A stretch of 32,302 bases of DNA from Luteococcus sp052116585. Its GTDB lineage: Bacteria > Actinomycetota > Actinomycetes > Propionibacteriales > Propionibacteriaceae. Shown here piece after piece: positions 22,464-30,583 of this stretch. The position numbers were made by a program, and so were the translations under genes. The notes under the pieces were generated by a model. It did no database searches and had not been told where the DNA came from. It was given only the letters and a program-made list of their open reading frames with translations. Every line of letters begins with the position of its first letter. Within the stretch, counting starts at the first letter, position 1. Where the stretch lies: NCBI RefSeq assembly GCF_052116585.1, contig NZ_JBQKKT010000027.1:1-32302 (forward strand), in the 5' to 3' direction.

Positions 22464-23887
22464 ACCGACCCATCCGACGCGTGGCCGTCCTGGCCGGGCT
22501 GATGTTCTTCGCCCTGCTGCTCAATGCCAGCTACCTGGTGGTCTTCCGCGATGCGAGCCTGGACGCCGACCCGCGCAACCGTCGCACGCGCGATGCCGAG
22601 TTCGCCATGCAGCGCGGCGCCATCCTGGTGGGGAACACCCCCATCGCCCAGACCACACCGAATGAGGGGCGCTTCAAGTTCAAGCGCACCTATGCCGACG
22701 GCCCGCTGTGGGCACCGGTCACCGGCTACTACTCCTATGACTACGCACAGACCGGGCTCGAGTCCAGCTACAACACCCAGCTCTCCGGCACCGACGACAG
22801 CCAGTTCTTCGGCCGGGTGATGGACACCCTGACCAGCGAACAGCCCGTCGGGGCGAGCCTGCAGACCACCCTGGACAGCCGCGCCCAGCGCGCCGCCAGC
22901 GATGCCTTGGGCAACCGCACCGGAGCCGTCGTGGCGTTGGACTACCGCACCGGAGCCGTGAAGGCCCTGGTCAGCAAGCCCAGCTATGACCCGAACGCGC
23001 TGGCCAGCACGGACCTTGCCGCGGCCCGCGAGGCCTGGACGGAACTGAACTCCGACACCTCTCGCCCGCTCACCAACCGTGCCACCAAGGAGGTCTACCC
23101 GCCCGGGTCCACCTTCAAGCTGGTCACCGCCGCAGCCGCCCTGGAGGACGGGATGGCACCCGACACGTCGGTGGACTCCCCCGCCTCGCTCACACTCCCG
23201 TTGAGCAACACCAAGCTGACCAATGAGGTCAACTGCGGCGGCGCGACGACCACCCTGGACAGGGCGCTGCAGACCTCCTGCAACACGGCCTTCGCCAACA
23301 TCGGCCTCGACCTGGGCGACGAGAAACTGCGCGAACAGGCACAGAAGTTCGGCTTCGACAGCGCACTGGAGGGTGACCTCTCGCCGGCCGTCAGCCGCTT
23401 CCCCGAGTCGCCCGACCAGCCACAGCTGGCGATGAGCTCCATCGGCCAGTTCGACGTGGCGGCCAGCCCGCTGCAGATGGCCGTCGTGGCCGGCGCGATC
23501 GCCAATGACGGCCAGGTGATGCAGCCCTACCTGGTGCAGGACGTGCGCAATCCTGACCTCTCGCGGCTGTCATCCAATGACGGCAAGAAGCTGGAACGGG
23601 CCATGAAGGCGGACAATGCCCAGGCCCTGCAGCAGATGATGGTCAATGTCGTCGAGCAGGGAACCGGCAGCCGGGCCGGCGTCCCCGGCACCCGCGTCGG
23701 GGGCAAGACCGGCACTGCCCAGACCTCCCCCGAGCGCCCGCCTTATGCCTGGTTCATCGGTTTCGCCGAGGACCCCGATGTGGCCATCGCCGTCTTCATC
23801 GAGGACGCCCAGGTGCAGCGCAGCGACATTGCCGGTGGCCGCCTGGCCGGGCCGGTCTTCAAGGCCGTCGTGGAGGCACTGAAGTGA
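22460..23887 (+). CDS. pbpA: Class B penicillin-binding protein PbpA
   Basis: The 475-aa monofunctional transpeptidase crosslinks peptidoglycan together with RodA. A single N-terminal membrane helix (VAVLAGLMFFALLLNASYLVVF) anchors it. A short dimerisation region with LWAPVTGYYSYDYAQTGLES follows. The transpeptidase domain has all three penicillin-binding motifs: PPGSTFK with catalytic S217, SCN at 273-275, and KTG at 416-418. The length and layout match mycobacterial PbpA. ATG 22460 overlaps the rodA stop, ending the tightly coupled fhaA-to-pbpA series. Confidence 0.95.
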   Translation: MNRPIRRVAVLAGLMFFALLLNASYLVVFRDASLDADPRNRRTRDAEFAMQRGAILVGNTPIAQTTPNEGRFKFKRTYADGPLWAPVTGYYSYDYAQTGLESSYNTQLSGTDDSQFFGRVMDTLTSEQPVGASLQTTLDSRAQRAASDALGNRTGAVVALDYRTGAVKALVSKPSYDPNALASTDLAAAREAWTELNSDTSRPLTNRATKEVYPPGSTFKLVTAAAALEDGMAPDTSVDSPASLTLPLSNTKLTNEVNCGGATTTLDRALQTSCNTAFANIGLDLGDEKLREQAQKFGFDSALEGDLSPAVSRFPESPDQPQLAMSSIGQFDVAASPLQMAVVAGAIANDGQVMQPYLVQDVRNPDLSRLSSNDGKKLERAMKADNAQALQQMMVNVVEQGTGSRAGVPGTRVGGKTGTAQTSPERPPYAWFIGFAEDPDVAIAVFIEDAQVQRSDIAGGRLAGPVFKAVVEALK

Positions 23888-23944
23888 TCCGACGCATCGC
23901 ACAGCCAGTTCATGCGGAGGTCTCAACCTCCTCCCAGCTCCATC

Positions 23945-23964
23945 GACCACAATGGACAGTGGTC
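23945..23964. promoter_or_regulatory. Inverted repeat in the pbpA-pknB gap
   Basis: GACCAC (23945-23950) and GTGGTC (23959-23964) are inverted around AATGGACA and overlap a second small palindrome TGGAC-agtg-GTCCA. They lie in the 124-bp gap ahead of pknB, the only break in the cluster, so they may belong to a separate pknB promoter or operator. No convincing -10/-35 pair can be named. Confidence 0.25.
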
Positions 23965-24011
23965 CAGATTGGGCGTGCACTTCCCGCAGCCCGACCGAAA
24001 GGAACGTCGCG

Positions 24012-26006
24012 ATGACACAGGAGCATCCGGTGCTCGGAGGCCGCTACCAGCTCGACCAGGTGATCGGCCGCGGCGGGATGGCGGAGGTCTGGCGGGCACG
24101 CGACCTTCGTCTGGGCCGCGACATCGCCGTCAAGCGCCTGCGCGTCGACCTGGCCACCGATCCAACCTTCCAGGCCCGCTTCCGGCGCGAGGCCCAGAGC
24201 GCGGCCGGCCTGAACCACCCCAACATCGTCTCCACCTATGACACGGGTGAGGAGATCGACCCGCAGTCCGGCATCGCCGTCCCGTGGATCGTGATGGAAC
24301 TGGTCGAGGGCCACACGCTGCGCGACCTGCTGCGCTCCGATCGTCGCATCCTGCCGGAGAAGGCCTTCCAGTGGACCCAGGGAGTGCTCGACGCCCTGGG
24401 CCACAGCCACCGCGCGGGGATCATCCACCGCGACATCAAGCCAGCCAATGTGATGCTGACACCCACCGGCCAGGTGAAGGTGATGGACTTCGGCATTGCC
24501 CGAGCCGTGGCCGACACCTCCGCGACGATGACCCAGACGGCCGCCGTCATCGGCACCGCCCAGTACCTCTCCCCGGAGCAGGCCCGTGGTGAGACGGTCG
24601 ACTCGCGCAGCGACATCTACTCCGCCGGCTGCCTGCTCTACGAACTGCTCGTGGGTCGCCCACCCTTCGTCGGCGACTCGCCGGTCAGCGTCGCCTACCA
24701 GCACGTCCGCGAGGCCCCGGTGCCGCCGAGCGAATTGGATCCCGAGCTGACCCCGGCCATGGACGCCATCGTGCTGAAGGCACTTGCCAAGGACCCGGCG
24801 CAGCGTTACCAGACCGGCAAGGAGATGCGCGACGACATCGCGCGGTTGCTCGCCGGCCAGCAGGTGACGGCTCCCCTCCCAGCGGCTGCTGCCCCGGCCT
24901 CACAGGGCGCCCCGACGGCACCCACCGCCGTCGTCCCGCCCGCAGCCGTCCTGCCCACGAGTCAGTCCAGCGCAACCGGCCCCGCCACCGCGGTCTCCGC
25001 CGCCTCGGCGTCGACCGGCATCCAGGACGTCGTCGAGGAGGAGCCGCGCAAGCGTTCCCTGACGGGTTGGATCATCGGTCTGCTGGCCGCAGCACTGCTG
25101 GTGCTGGCGGGCGTGACGGCCTTCATCTTCCTCAAGCCCGCCGGCGACGCGGACATGGCCACCGTCCCATCGGTACGCGGCCAGAATGTCACGCAGGCCA
25201 CCGCCGAGCTGGAGACCGCCGGCTTCCAGGTGGTGGAGGAACACTTCAACGGCAAGGTGGAGACGGAGAACCAGGTCACCGACCAGGATCCCGCCGCGGG
25301 GCAGGAGGCCCGCAAGGGAACCGCCGTCACCATCCAGATCAACGACGGGCCCAAGAAGGCCAAGGTTCCGGAGCTGAGCGGACTGACGGAGACACAGGCC
25401 CGCGAGGCGCTCGTCGCCGCCGGCTTCAAGCGCAACAACATCACCTTCGAGGATGCCGATCCTGCCGATGAGGCGAAGGCCAGCGACCTGGAGAAGGGCG
25501 AGGTGGTCTCCTCCAACCCCGCCTCGGGCGCCGAGGTGGCAGCCGACACCCAGAAGGTCACCGTCTTCCTGGCCACCGGCAAGGTGCTCGTGCCAACGGT
25601 GGTTGACATGCGCCAGGCCGATGCCGAGAAGGCCCTGCGGGAGGCCGGTTTCGAGGTGGCCGTCGAGACCGAGACGACGACTGACGAGACCGCTGAGGGA
25701 CGCGTCATCCGGCAGGCCCCGGAGCAGAGTTCCCGCCTGGCCAAGGGCAAGACGGTCACGATCGTCGTGGGCCAGTACGCACCGCCCACCACCCAGGCAC
25801 CGGAGCCGTCCCCGACACCCACGCAGGAGACCTCGGCCCCGGCCGACGCCGAGACGCCGACGCCGATGGGCGAGGTGACACCGATGCCGAGCCAGACCGA
25901 CGCGGCACCGTCGGCCCAGCCCACGGACCAGACCACGGCGCCCACCGATGGTGGCAACCAGGCCCCCGGTGGCAACCAGGCCCCCGGTGGCGGCCAGACA
26001 CCCTGA
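24012..26006 (+). CDS. pknB: Ser/Thr protein kinase PknB with three PASTA domains
   Basis: This 664-aa transmembrane receptor kinase controls wall synthesis and division. The kinase domain (about 11-280) is complete: GRGGMAEV glycine loop, K41 in IAVKRL, E60, HRD at 139-141 in HRDIKPANV, DFG at 159-161, and an activation loop rich in Thr (DTSATMTQTAAVIGT). After a Pro/Ala-rich juxtamembrane stretch, one helix (about 350-375) leads to three PASTA repeats (about 382-447, 448-523, 524-588), which bind muropeptides or lipid II. The last 75 residues are Pro/Thr/Gln-rich with the short repeat GGNQAPGGNQAPGG. ATG 24012 follows AAAGGAAC; the longer frame lies in the pbpA-pknB gap. Mycobacterial PknB has four PASTA domains and a neighbouring pknA, which is absent here. 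Confidence 0.95.
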   Translation: MTQEHPVLGGRYQLDQVIGRGGMAEVWRARDLRLGRDIAVKRLRVDLATDPTFQARFRREAQSAAGLNHPNIVSTYDTGEEIDPQSGIAVPWIVMELVEGHTLRDLLRSDRRILPEKAFQWTQGVLDALGHSHRAGIIHRDIKPANVMLTPTGQVKVMDFGIARAVADTSATMTQTAAVIGTAQYLSPEQARGETVDSRSDIYSAGCLLYELLVGRPPFVGDSPVSVAYQHVREAPVPPSELDPELTPAMDAIVLKALAKDPAQRYQTGKEMRDDIARLLAGQQVTAPLPAAAAPASQGAPTAPTAVVPPAAVLPTSQSSATGPATAVSAASASTGIQDVVEEEPRKRSLTGWIIGLLAAALLVLAGVTAFIFLKPAGDADMATVPSVRGQNVTQATAELETAGFQVVEEHFNGKVETENQVTDQDPAAGQEARKGTAVTIQINDGPKKAKVPELSGLTETQAREALVAAGFKRNNITFEDADPADEAKASDLEKGEVVSSNPASGAEVAADTQKVTVFLATGKVLVPTVVDMRQADAEKALREAGFEVAVETETTTDETAEGRVIRQAPEQSSRLAKGKTVTIVVGQYAPPTTQAPEPSPTPTQETSAPADAETPTPMGEVTPMPSQTDAAPSAQPTDQTTAPTDGGNQAPGGNQAPGGGQTP

Positions 26007-26026
26007 TCGCTGTCAGATCATGCCCG

Positions 26027-26060
26027 GAGCGCCCCTCCACCGAACGGTGGAGGGGCGCTC
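26027..26060. terminator. Bidirectional terminator between pknB and pabA
   Basis: Perfect 15-bp arms GAGCGCCCCTCCACC (26027-26041) and GGTGGAGGGGCGCTC (26046-26060) around a GAAC loop, 20 bp after the pknB stop and between convergent genes. Just beyond it (about 26057-26105) an imperfect tandem of about 20 bp containing GGCTTGGGS occurs twice. Confidence 0.85.
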
Positions 26061-26122
26061 TGGCTTGGGGCGGGCGCTCCGGCTTGGGCCGGCGGGCGCT
26101 GGGCCAGTCGGCTCTGGGCGAT

Positions 26123-26770
26123 TCAGACGGCGAGGACGGGGCGCAGATCGGCAGCGCGTTGAGGGGCCGTCGCGTCGCCGCACTCCACGAGCCAGCGGGC
26201 CAGCATCTGGTGCCCGCCCTGCGTGAGGACGCTCTCTGGGTGGAACTGGACGCTCTCGCACGGGTGCTCACGGTGCCGCACCCCCATGATCACGCCATTC
26301 TCCGTGCGGGCGGTGACCCGCAGGCAGTCGGGCAGGGTCTCCGGCACGATCGCCAGGGAGTGGTAGCGGGTGCACGTCACCGGGCTGGGCAGATCCGCGA
26401 AGACCCCCTCACCCTCATGGAAGACCTCGCTGGTCTTGCCGTGCAGCAGCTCGGGTGCCCGGTCCACCGTCCCACCGAAGGCGACGGCCATCGACTGCAG
26501 CCCCAGGCAGACGCCGAAGATCGGAATGCGACCAGTCAGCTGACGCACCACCTCGACGCACACGCCCGCCTCCTCGGGCGTGCCGGGCCCCGGGGAGAGG
26601 AGTACCCCGTCGAAGTCCTGGATCCAGTCATCGGACAGGCTCCCATCGGCTCGCAGCAACCTCTCGTCGTCATTGCGCCAGACCTCCACCGTGGCCCCGA
26701 TCTGGGCCAGGTACTGCACGATGTTGTAGACGAACGAGTCGTAGTTGTCGATGACGAGGATGCGAGCCAT
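26123..26770 (-). CDS. pabA/trpG: Aminodeoxychorismate/anthranilate synthase glutaminase subunit
   Basis: The 215-aa class I glutamine amidotransferase releases ammonia from glutamine for p-aminobenzoate or anthranilate synthesis. The triad is clear: C88 in IFGVCLGLQS, and H177 and E179 in SVQFHPES. RILVIDNYDSFVYNIVQYL opens the protein and LLSPGPGTPEEAG forms the oxyanion region. ATG 26770 (MARILVIDNYDSF) is the conserved start; the longer open frame is the shadow of the upstream gene and gap. The synthase partner is not in the window. In Actinobacteria this gene is commonly found beside pknB and crgA without being in the trp operon, so it may serve folate synthesis, tryptophan synthesis or both. 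Confidence 0.92.
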   Translation of the reverse strand: MARILVIDNYDSFVYNIVQYLAQIGATVEVWRNDDERLLRADGSLSDDWIQDFDGVLLSPGPGTPEEAGVCVEVVRQLTGRIPIFGVCLGLQSMAVAFGGTVDRAPELLHGKTSEVFHEGEGVFADLPSPVTCTRYHSLAIVPETLPDCLRVTARTENGVIMGVRHREHPCESVQFHPESVLTQGGHQMLARWLVECGDATAPQRAADLRPVLAV

Positions 26771-26865
26771 GGCGCCCATTCTGGCGCAGTGCCCGATGGT
26801 GGGCCGGCCGGTCCCATTCAAGGCCCGCTCCTGCAGAGTCGTGCTCCCGTCCCAGACCAGCTCCG

Positions 26866-27648
26866 TCAGCGACGGGCCTGGGCATCGGAGACGTCGAGGG
26901 AACCCGTGTACCCAGGCATGGTGACGCTGGCCAGTCGTGTCTGCTTCCAGCCGAGCCGGTAGGCGTCCACATACTGCTGGTAGACCGCCACCTCCTTGCT
27001 GGTGGCCAGGGCCGCCTCCATCCGATCCACATCCCCGATTGCCGTGATCACATACGGAGGGGCGTAGGGAACACCACGCAGCACGACGGTGTTGCCGACG
27101 CACTTGATGCCGGTCAGGGAGGTAACCCGCTGACCCTGGATGGTCATGGCCTCGGCACCACCGGCCCACAGGACGTTCACCACCATCTGGATGTCCTGTT
27201 GGTGCACGACGAGCAGGTCACCCGCCACACCGGCCGGCTGCACGCTCAGCGGCGCGTCGGTGAGGGTCACGCTGACGGCGGGCCCCTTCACCGGCGTCAG
27301 GCCCGCCTCACGGGTGACCTTGGCAAGTTCTTGATGGGCAGTGTCGTCGTCGTCGGCCTGGTCGCTCATCCGGTCCACCTCGGCACGCAGGGCGGCGACC
27401 TCCTGGGCCAGCTGGGCATTGCTGCGCCCCTGGGACCGCACCAGGTCTGCCAGGTCACTGTTGCGGTCGGGACGCAGGTCCGTCCCCCGGCTGATGCTGG
27501 CGCTGGTGGCAATCATCACACCGGCCAGCACAACCACCAGCAGGGACAGGAAGCGCGCGCCGCGCGAGACGGGCTTGTTGGCTTGCTTCAACCGAGCGCG
27601 CCGCAGCCGGCTGACGACGCGATGGCGGGAGGATTCCTGCGTGGACAC
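26866..27648 (-). CDS. DUF881-family membrane-anchored protein
   Basis: The 260-aa protein has a basic cytoplasmic start (SRLRRARLKQANKPVSRG), one membrane helix (FLSLLVVVLAGVMIATSASI, about 33-52), a predicted coiled coil (about 68-112) and a conserved DUF881 domain. The last carries DLLVVHQQDIQMVVNVLWAGGAEAMTIQGQRV and CVGNTVVLRGVPYAPPYVITAIGD, the family signature. The molecular function is not established, but members cluster with crgA and the pknB operon in Actinobacteria, suggesting an envelope or division role. The GTG start at 27648 has AGGAGGT just upstream. It is divergent from crgA and probably cotranscribed with pabA/trpG, 95 bp downstream. Confidence 0.9.
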   Translation of the reverse strand: MSTQESSRHRVVSRLRRARLKQANKPVSRGARFLSLLVVVLAGVMIATSASISRGTDLRPDRNSDLADLVRSQGRSNAQLAQEVAALRAEVDRMSDQADDDDTAHQELAKVTREAGLTPVKGPAVSVTLTDAPLSVQPAGVAGDLLVVHQQDIQMVVNVLWAGGAEAMTIQGQRVTSLTGIKCVGNTVVLRGVPYAPPYVITAIGDVDRMEAALATSKEVAVYQQYVDAYRLGWKQTRLASVTMPGYTGSLDVSDAQARR

Positions 27649-27677
27649 GCGGACCTCCTCCTACCTCGGCGTTGTCA

Positions 27678-27708
27678 TCGGGGGAATCCCCGAGGCGTGA
27701 ACTAGGCT
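27678..27708 (+). promoter_or_regulatory. Palindrome and possible -10 box in the DUF881/crgA divergent region
   Basis: TCGGGG-gaat-CCCCGA (27678-27693) is a perfect 6-bp inverted repeat about 30 bp upstream of the DUF881 start. TAGGCT (27703-27708) is a candidate -10 for crgA, leaving a leader of about 45 nt. A TTGTCA at 27672 is too far away to be its -35. The palindrome could regulate both genes. Confidence 0.3.
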
Positions 27709-27759
27709 ACCGGCTGTGACCCGGCAAGCCCGTCGGGCACAGTCACCCAGGAGTACGTC

Positions 27760-28044
27760 TTGCCAGAGTCCAAGGTCCGCAAGCACACCGCTGCCAAGAA
27801 GAAGGCGGAGCACAAGCAGGAACTCGCGGCCCAGCGCCGCCAGAAGGACCGGCTCCAGGGCACCAGTGGCGCCTGGGTGCCATGGGCCTTCTGCATCGTG
27901 GGTCTGCTCGGCGTCGCCTGGTTGGTCACCTTCTACATTGCCGGCAACCTCATCCCCGGCATGTCCGAGCTGGGCAACTGGAACATCCTGATCGGCATGG
28001 GCCTGATGGCGGCCGCCTTCGGGATCGCCACCATGTGGAAGTAG
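27760..28044 (+). CDS. crgA: Cell division protein CrgA
   Basis: The 94-aa inner-membrane protein has a charged cytoplasmic start (PESKVRKHTAAKKKAEHKQE) and two membrane helices, about 39-63 (WVPWAFCIVGLLGVAWLVTF) and 74-93 (NILIGMGLMAAAFGIATMW). NLIPGMSELGNWN between them is the diagnostic CrgA loop. CrgA interacts with FtsZ, FtsQ, FtsI and CwsA and influences septum placement in actinomycetes. The TTG start at 27760 is supported by AGGAG seven bases upstream. It is divergent from the DUF881 gene and convergent with lysS. Confidence 0.95.
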   Translation: MPESKVRKHTAAKKKAEHKQELAAQRRQKDRLQGTSGAWVPWAFCIVGLLGVAWLVTFYIAGNLIPGMSELGNWNILIGMGLMAAAFGIATMWK

Positions 28045-28070
28045 CCCTCCACCACACCTGCGTCAAACGA

Positions 28071-28118
28071 GAACTGAGTGTGTTCTGCACCGATGACGGT
28101 GCAGAACACACTCAGTTC
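28071..28118. terminator. Bidirectional 22-bp perfect hairpin between crgA and lysS
   Basis: Arms 28071-28092 and 28097-28118 are exact complements over 22 bp with an ATGA loop, one of the longest stems in the window. It lies between the convergent crgA and lysS stops. It contains GTTCTGCAC, the same word as the hairpin at 12303-12355. Confidence 0.85.
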
Positions 28119-28147
28119 GTCGTGGCCGACCCAGTGGGGCCGTCGGT

Positions 28148-29677
28148 TCAGCCCTGGGGCTTCAACAACGGGAAGAGGATCGTCTCGCGGATCCCGGCGT
28201 CGGTGAACAGCATCACCAGACGGTCAATGCCCAGACCCAGACCACCCATCGGCGGGCAGCCGAATTCCAGCGCGTTCAGGAAGTCCTCGTCCAGCTGCAT
28301 GGCCTCCGGGTCACCGGCGGCCGCGGCCAGCGACTGGGCGGTGAGCACCTCGCGCTGCACCACCGGATCCACCAGCTCGGTGAAGCCCGTGCCCCGCTCC
28401 ATGCCGCCGATGATGAGGTCCCAGGCCTCCACCAGGCCGGGCTCGCTGCGATGCGGACGGGCCAGCGGCTGCGCGATGGCCGGGTAGTCGCACACGAAGG
28501 TGGGATTGATCAGCGTCGGCTCGACGACCTCACCGAACAGCTCCATGGCCAGCTTGCCGGGTGCCCACTTCGGGTCGTGGTCGATCTCGCGCTCCTCCAG
28601 CAGCTGGAGGAGACGCTCGGCCGGGGTGTCGATGGTGATCGTCTCCCCCAGCGCCTCGGACAGGCCCGGGTAGAAGCTGAGCCACTTCCACTCGCCGTCC
28701 AGATCGATGGTGCCGGCAGGCGTCTCGATCTGGTGGATGCCGGTGGCCTCGGCGGCCGCCATGATGACGTCCTTGATCACGTCGGCGATGGTGAACTGAT
28801 CGCCCCAGCTCATGTAGGCCTCGAGCATCGTGAACTCGGCCGAGTGCGAGCTGTCGATGCCCTCATTGCGGAAGATACGACCCATCTCGTAGACGCGGTC
28901 CGCACCGCCCACCATGGCCCGCTTCAGGAAGAGCTCCAGGGCGATGCGCAGCGTCATGTCGATGTCGAAGGCATTCAGGTGCGTGTTGAAAGGACGCGCC
29001 GCGGCACCGCCGTGCACCAGCTGCAACGTGGGCGTCTCGATCTCGATGAAACCCTGTCCGTCGAGCACCTTGCGGATCGCCTGGTAGATGGCGGCGCGGG
29101 TACGCACCATGTTGCGGGCCTCCTCGCGCACCACCAGATCGGCATAGCGCTGGCGCACCCGGGCCTCCTCCGAGAGGTCCTTGTGCAGCGTCGGCAGGGG
29201 GCGCAGGGCCTTCGACGCCATCCGCCACTCGGCGGCCATGACGCTCAACTCGCCGCGCTTGGAGCAGATCACCCGGCCCCGGACCCACACGAAGTCCCCC
29301 AGGTCGACGTCGGCCTTCCAAGCCGCGAGCGACTCCTCGCCCACCTCCGCCAGACTCAGCATCACCTGTAGGCGCTCGCCGGAGTTGTCGTGGGTGAAGC
29401 CGTCCTGCAGCGTGGCGAAGGCCAGCTTGCCGGTATTGCGGATGAAGACCACACGGCCACCAATCGTGACCTCGTCGGTGGTCTCCTCACCGGCGGTCAG
29501 CTGACCCCAGCCGGCGCGGACATCGGCCAGCGTGTGGCTGCGACGCAGATCTGCGGGGTAGGCCTGCTGCCCGGCCTCGATGATGCGTTCCCGCTTGTCG
29601 CGTCGAACCTGCATCTGCTCGGAGACGGAGGGCCCCTCAGCGGCGGTGGTTGCGGCGTTGTCAGTGTTCTGGCTCAC
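28148..29677 (-). CDS. lysS: Lysyl-tRNA synthetase, class II
   Basis: The 509-aa class IIb synthetase charges tRNA-Lys. An OB-fold anticodon-binding domain (about 55-165) includes GGRVVFIRNTGKLAFATLQD. The catalytic domain shows the class II motifs: YQAIRKVLDGQGFIEIETPT (motif 1), RVYEMGRIFRNEGIDSSHSAEFTMLE (motif 2, broken here by description only) with the catalytic arginine, and GLGLGIDRLVMLFT (motif 3) near the end. Length and order match bacterial LysRS, without the MprF-like membrane extension found in mycobacterial LysX. The GTG start at 29677 has no clear ribosome-binding site but a -10 box seven bases upstream. Confidence 0.95.
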   Translation of the reverse strand: MSQNTDNAATTAAEGPSVSEQMQVRRDKRERIIEAGQQAYPADLRRSHTLADVRAGWGQLTAGEETTDEVTIGGRVVFIRNTGKLAFATLQDGFTHDNSGERLQVMLSLAEVGEESLAAWKADVDLGDFVWVRGRVICSKRGELSVMAAEWRMASKALRPLPTLHKDLSEEARVRQRYADLVVREEARNMVRTRAAIYQAIRKVLDGQGFIEIETPTLQLVHGGAAARPFNTHLNAFDIDMTLRIALELFLKRAMVGGADRVYEMGRIFRNEGIDSSHSAEFTMLEAYMSWGDQFTIADVIKDVIMAAAEATGIHQIETPAGTIDLDGEWKWLSFYPGLSEALGETITIDTPAERLLQLLEEREIDHDPKWAPGKLAMELFGEVVEPTLINPTFVCDYPAIAQPLARPHRSEPGLVEAWDLIIGGMERGTGFTELVDPVVQREVLTAQSLAAAAGDPEAMQLDEDFLNALEFGCPPMGGLGLGIDRLVMLFTDAGIRETILFPLLKPQG

Positions 29678-29683
29678 CCGCCC

Positions 29684-29689
29684 AGACTA
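29684..29689 (-). promoter_or_regulatory. -10 box of a probable leaderless lysS promoter
   Basis: On the minus strand TAGTCT lies seven bases before the GTG start of lysS, placing the transcript start at or beside the start codon. No Shine-Dalgarno sequence is present, consistent with leaderless initiation. A -35 element is not obvious. Confidence 0.45.
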
Positions 29690-29823
29690 TCGCGAGGGCC
29701 GCACCGTTCTGCCGCGCGCGTAACACCTGCCCATCGAGGGCCCGGATGCCTAGCGTTGGTACCCAAGCAAGCACCACCCGCAGTACTTGGACAGGTCCAA
29801 CAGCCACCAGCCCAGGAGGATGC

Positions 29824-30327
29824 ATGAGCGAGAACCGTTACGCCCCCGATTCCGACCAGGATCCCGGCACGCCCGACGTGGTGGACGCCAACGTGAACCC
29901 TTACCAGAACAGGTCCGAGGTGCCCGGCCCGGTGGAGTCCGCCGGAAACCCCGAGCGCTACGACAGTCAGAGTGACCGTCTCCGCGAGGCCGAGGTGGAC
30001 CGAGAGGCTCGCACGGCTTCCGCCGGTGCCGACACCGACCGCATGATGGGCGAAGAGGACCGTGGCCTGCACGACGAGCGGCGCGGCGGCGGCGCCAGCG
30101 TCGTCGACGGCTCCGATACTCGCGGCGACGTGGTGGATGACCGCCGCGGAGAGGCCGTTCGTGAGGATCACGTCGGCGATGATCGTCTGGGGGACGGCCG
30201 GGATGACCGGGACATCCAGACCCCGGTGCGCCACGACCAGGACGGTGACGCCGACCGCACCGCGGACTACGGCATCGAGCGCGGAGAAAGCGATCCTGCC
30301 GCCGACGCGAATCCGGAGTTCCTCTGA
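29824..30327 (+). CDS. Acidic, disordered, lysine-free hydrophilic protein
   Basis: I do not recognise this 167-aa product. It has no membrane segment or signal peptide, and is almost entirely Asp, Glu, Arg, Gly, Ala, Val and Pro. There is no Lys, Cys or Trp, and the only Phe is in the C-terminal PEFL. Its middle is a quasi-repeat of Asp-Arg-Gly words (RGDVVDDRRGEAVREDHVGD, then DRLGDGRDDRD). Such composition suggests an intrinsically disordered, possibly stress-related or nucleic-acid-associated protein, but no function can be assigned. ATG 29824 has AGGAGG four bases upstream, and codon use fits a real gene. It is divergent from lysS (146 bp gap). Confidence 0.75.
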   Translation: MSENRYAPDSDQDPGTPDVVDANVNPYQNRSEVPGPVESAGNPERYDSQSDRLREAEVDREARTASAGADTDRMMGEEDRGLHDERRGGGASVVDGSDTRGDVVDDRRGEAVREDHVGDDRLGDGRDDRDIQTPVRHDQDGDADRTADYGIERGESDPAADANPEFL

Positions 30328-30389
30328 TCCGCAGAGCCCCAATCTGATCCGCAGGATCCGGCGACGGGAGCCAAAGCTCCTGCCAAGCT

Positions 30390-30431
30390 GTCGGTGCCGG
30401 TCATCCCGTCCGTAGGGTGACTGGCACCGAC
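30390..30431. terminator. Imperfect hairpin after the acidic-protein gene
   Basis: GTCGGTGCCGGTCATCCC (30390-30407) and the near-complement ending at 30431 (GGGTGACTGGCACCGAC) form a stable stem with a mismatch and a bulge. It lies 63 bp after the preceding stop and upstream of a convergent gene end, where a terminator is expected. Confidence 0.55.
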
Positions 30432-30492
30432 ACGTTCGCGGACGTGACGCAGACGCAGGGGTCGCTGGCGGGGTCGCCGGTGCGTCAGTGCT

Positions 30493-30541
30493 CCGATCGC
30501 GTCAGGGTCCCGATCGCGTCAGGGTCCCGATCGGGTCAGGG
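30493..30541. repeat. 17-bp tandem repeat, 2.9 copies
   Basis: The unit CCGATCGCGTCAGGGTC occurs at 30493-30509 and 30510-30526 exactly, then as CCGATCGGGTCAGGG at 30527-30541. It lies in the non-coding gap (30328-30583) between convergent genes, 43 bp from the end of the HAD gene. It is a simple candidate variable-number locus. Confidence 0.85.
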
Positions 30542-30583
30542 CTTTTGGCCCTGTGATGGCCGTCCCCCTGCTGCGCGGACCAC

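Noticed and set aside
27672..27708. Consensus promoter TTGTCA ... TAGGCT ahead of crgA
   Set aside because: The spacing of 25 bp between the two boxes is too long for a normal -35/-10 pair.
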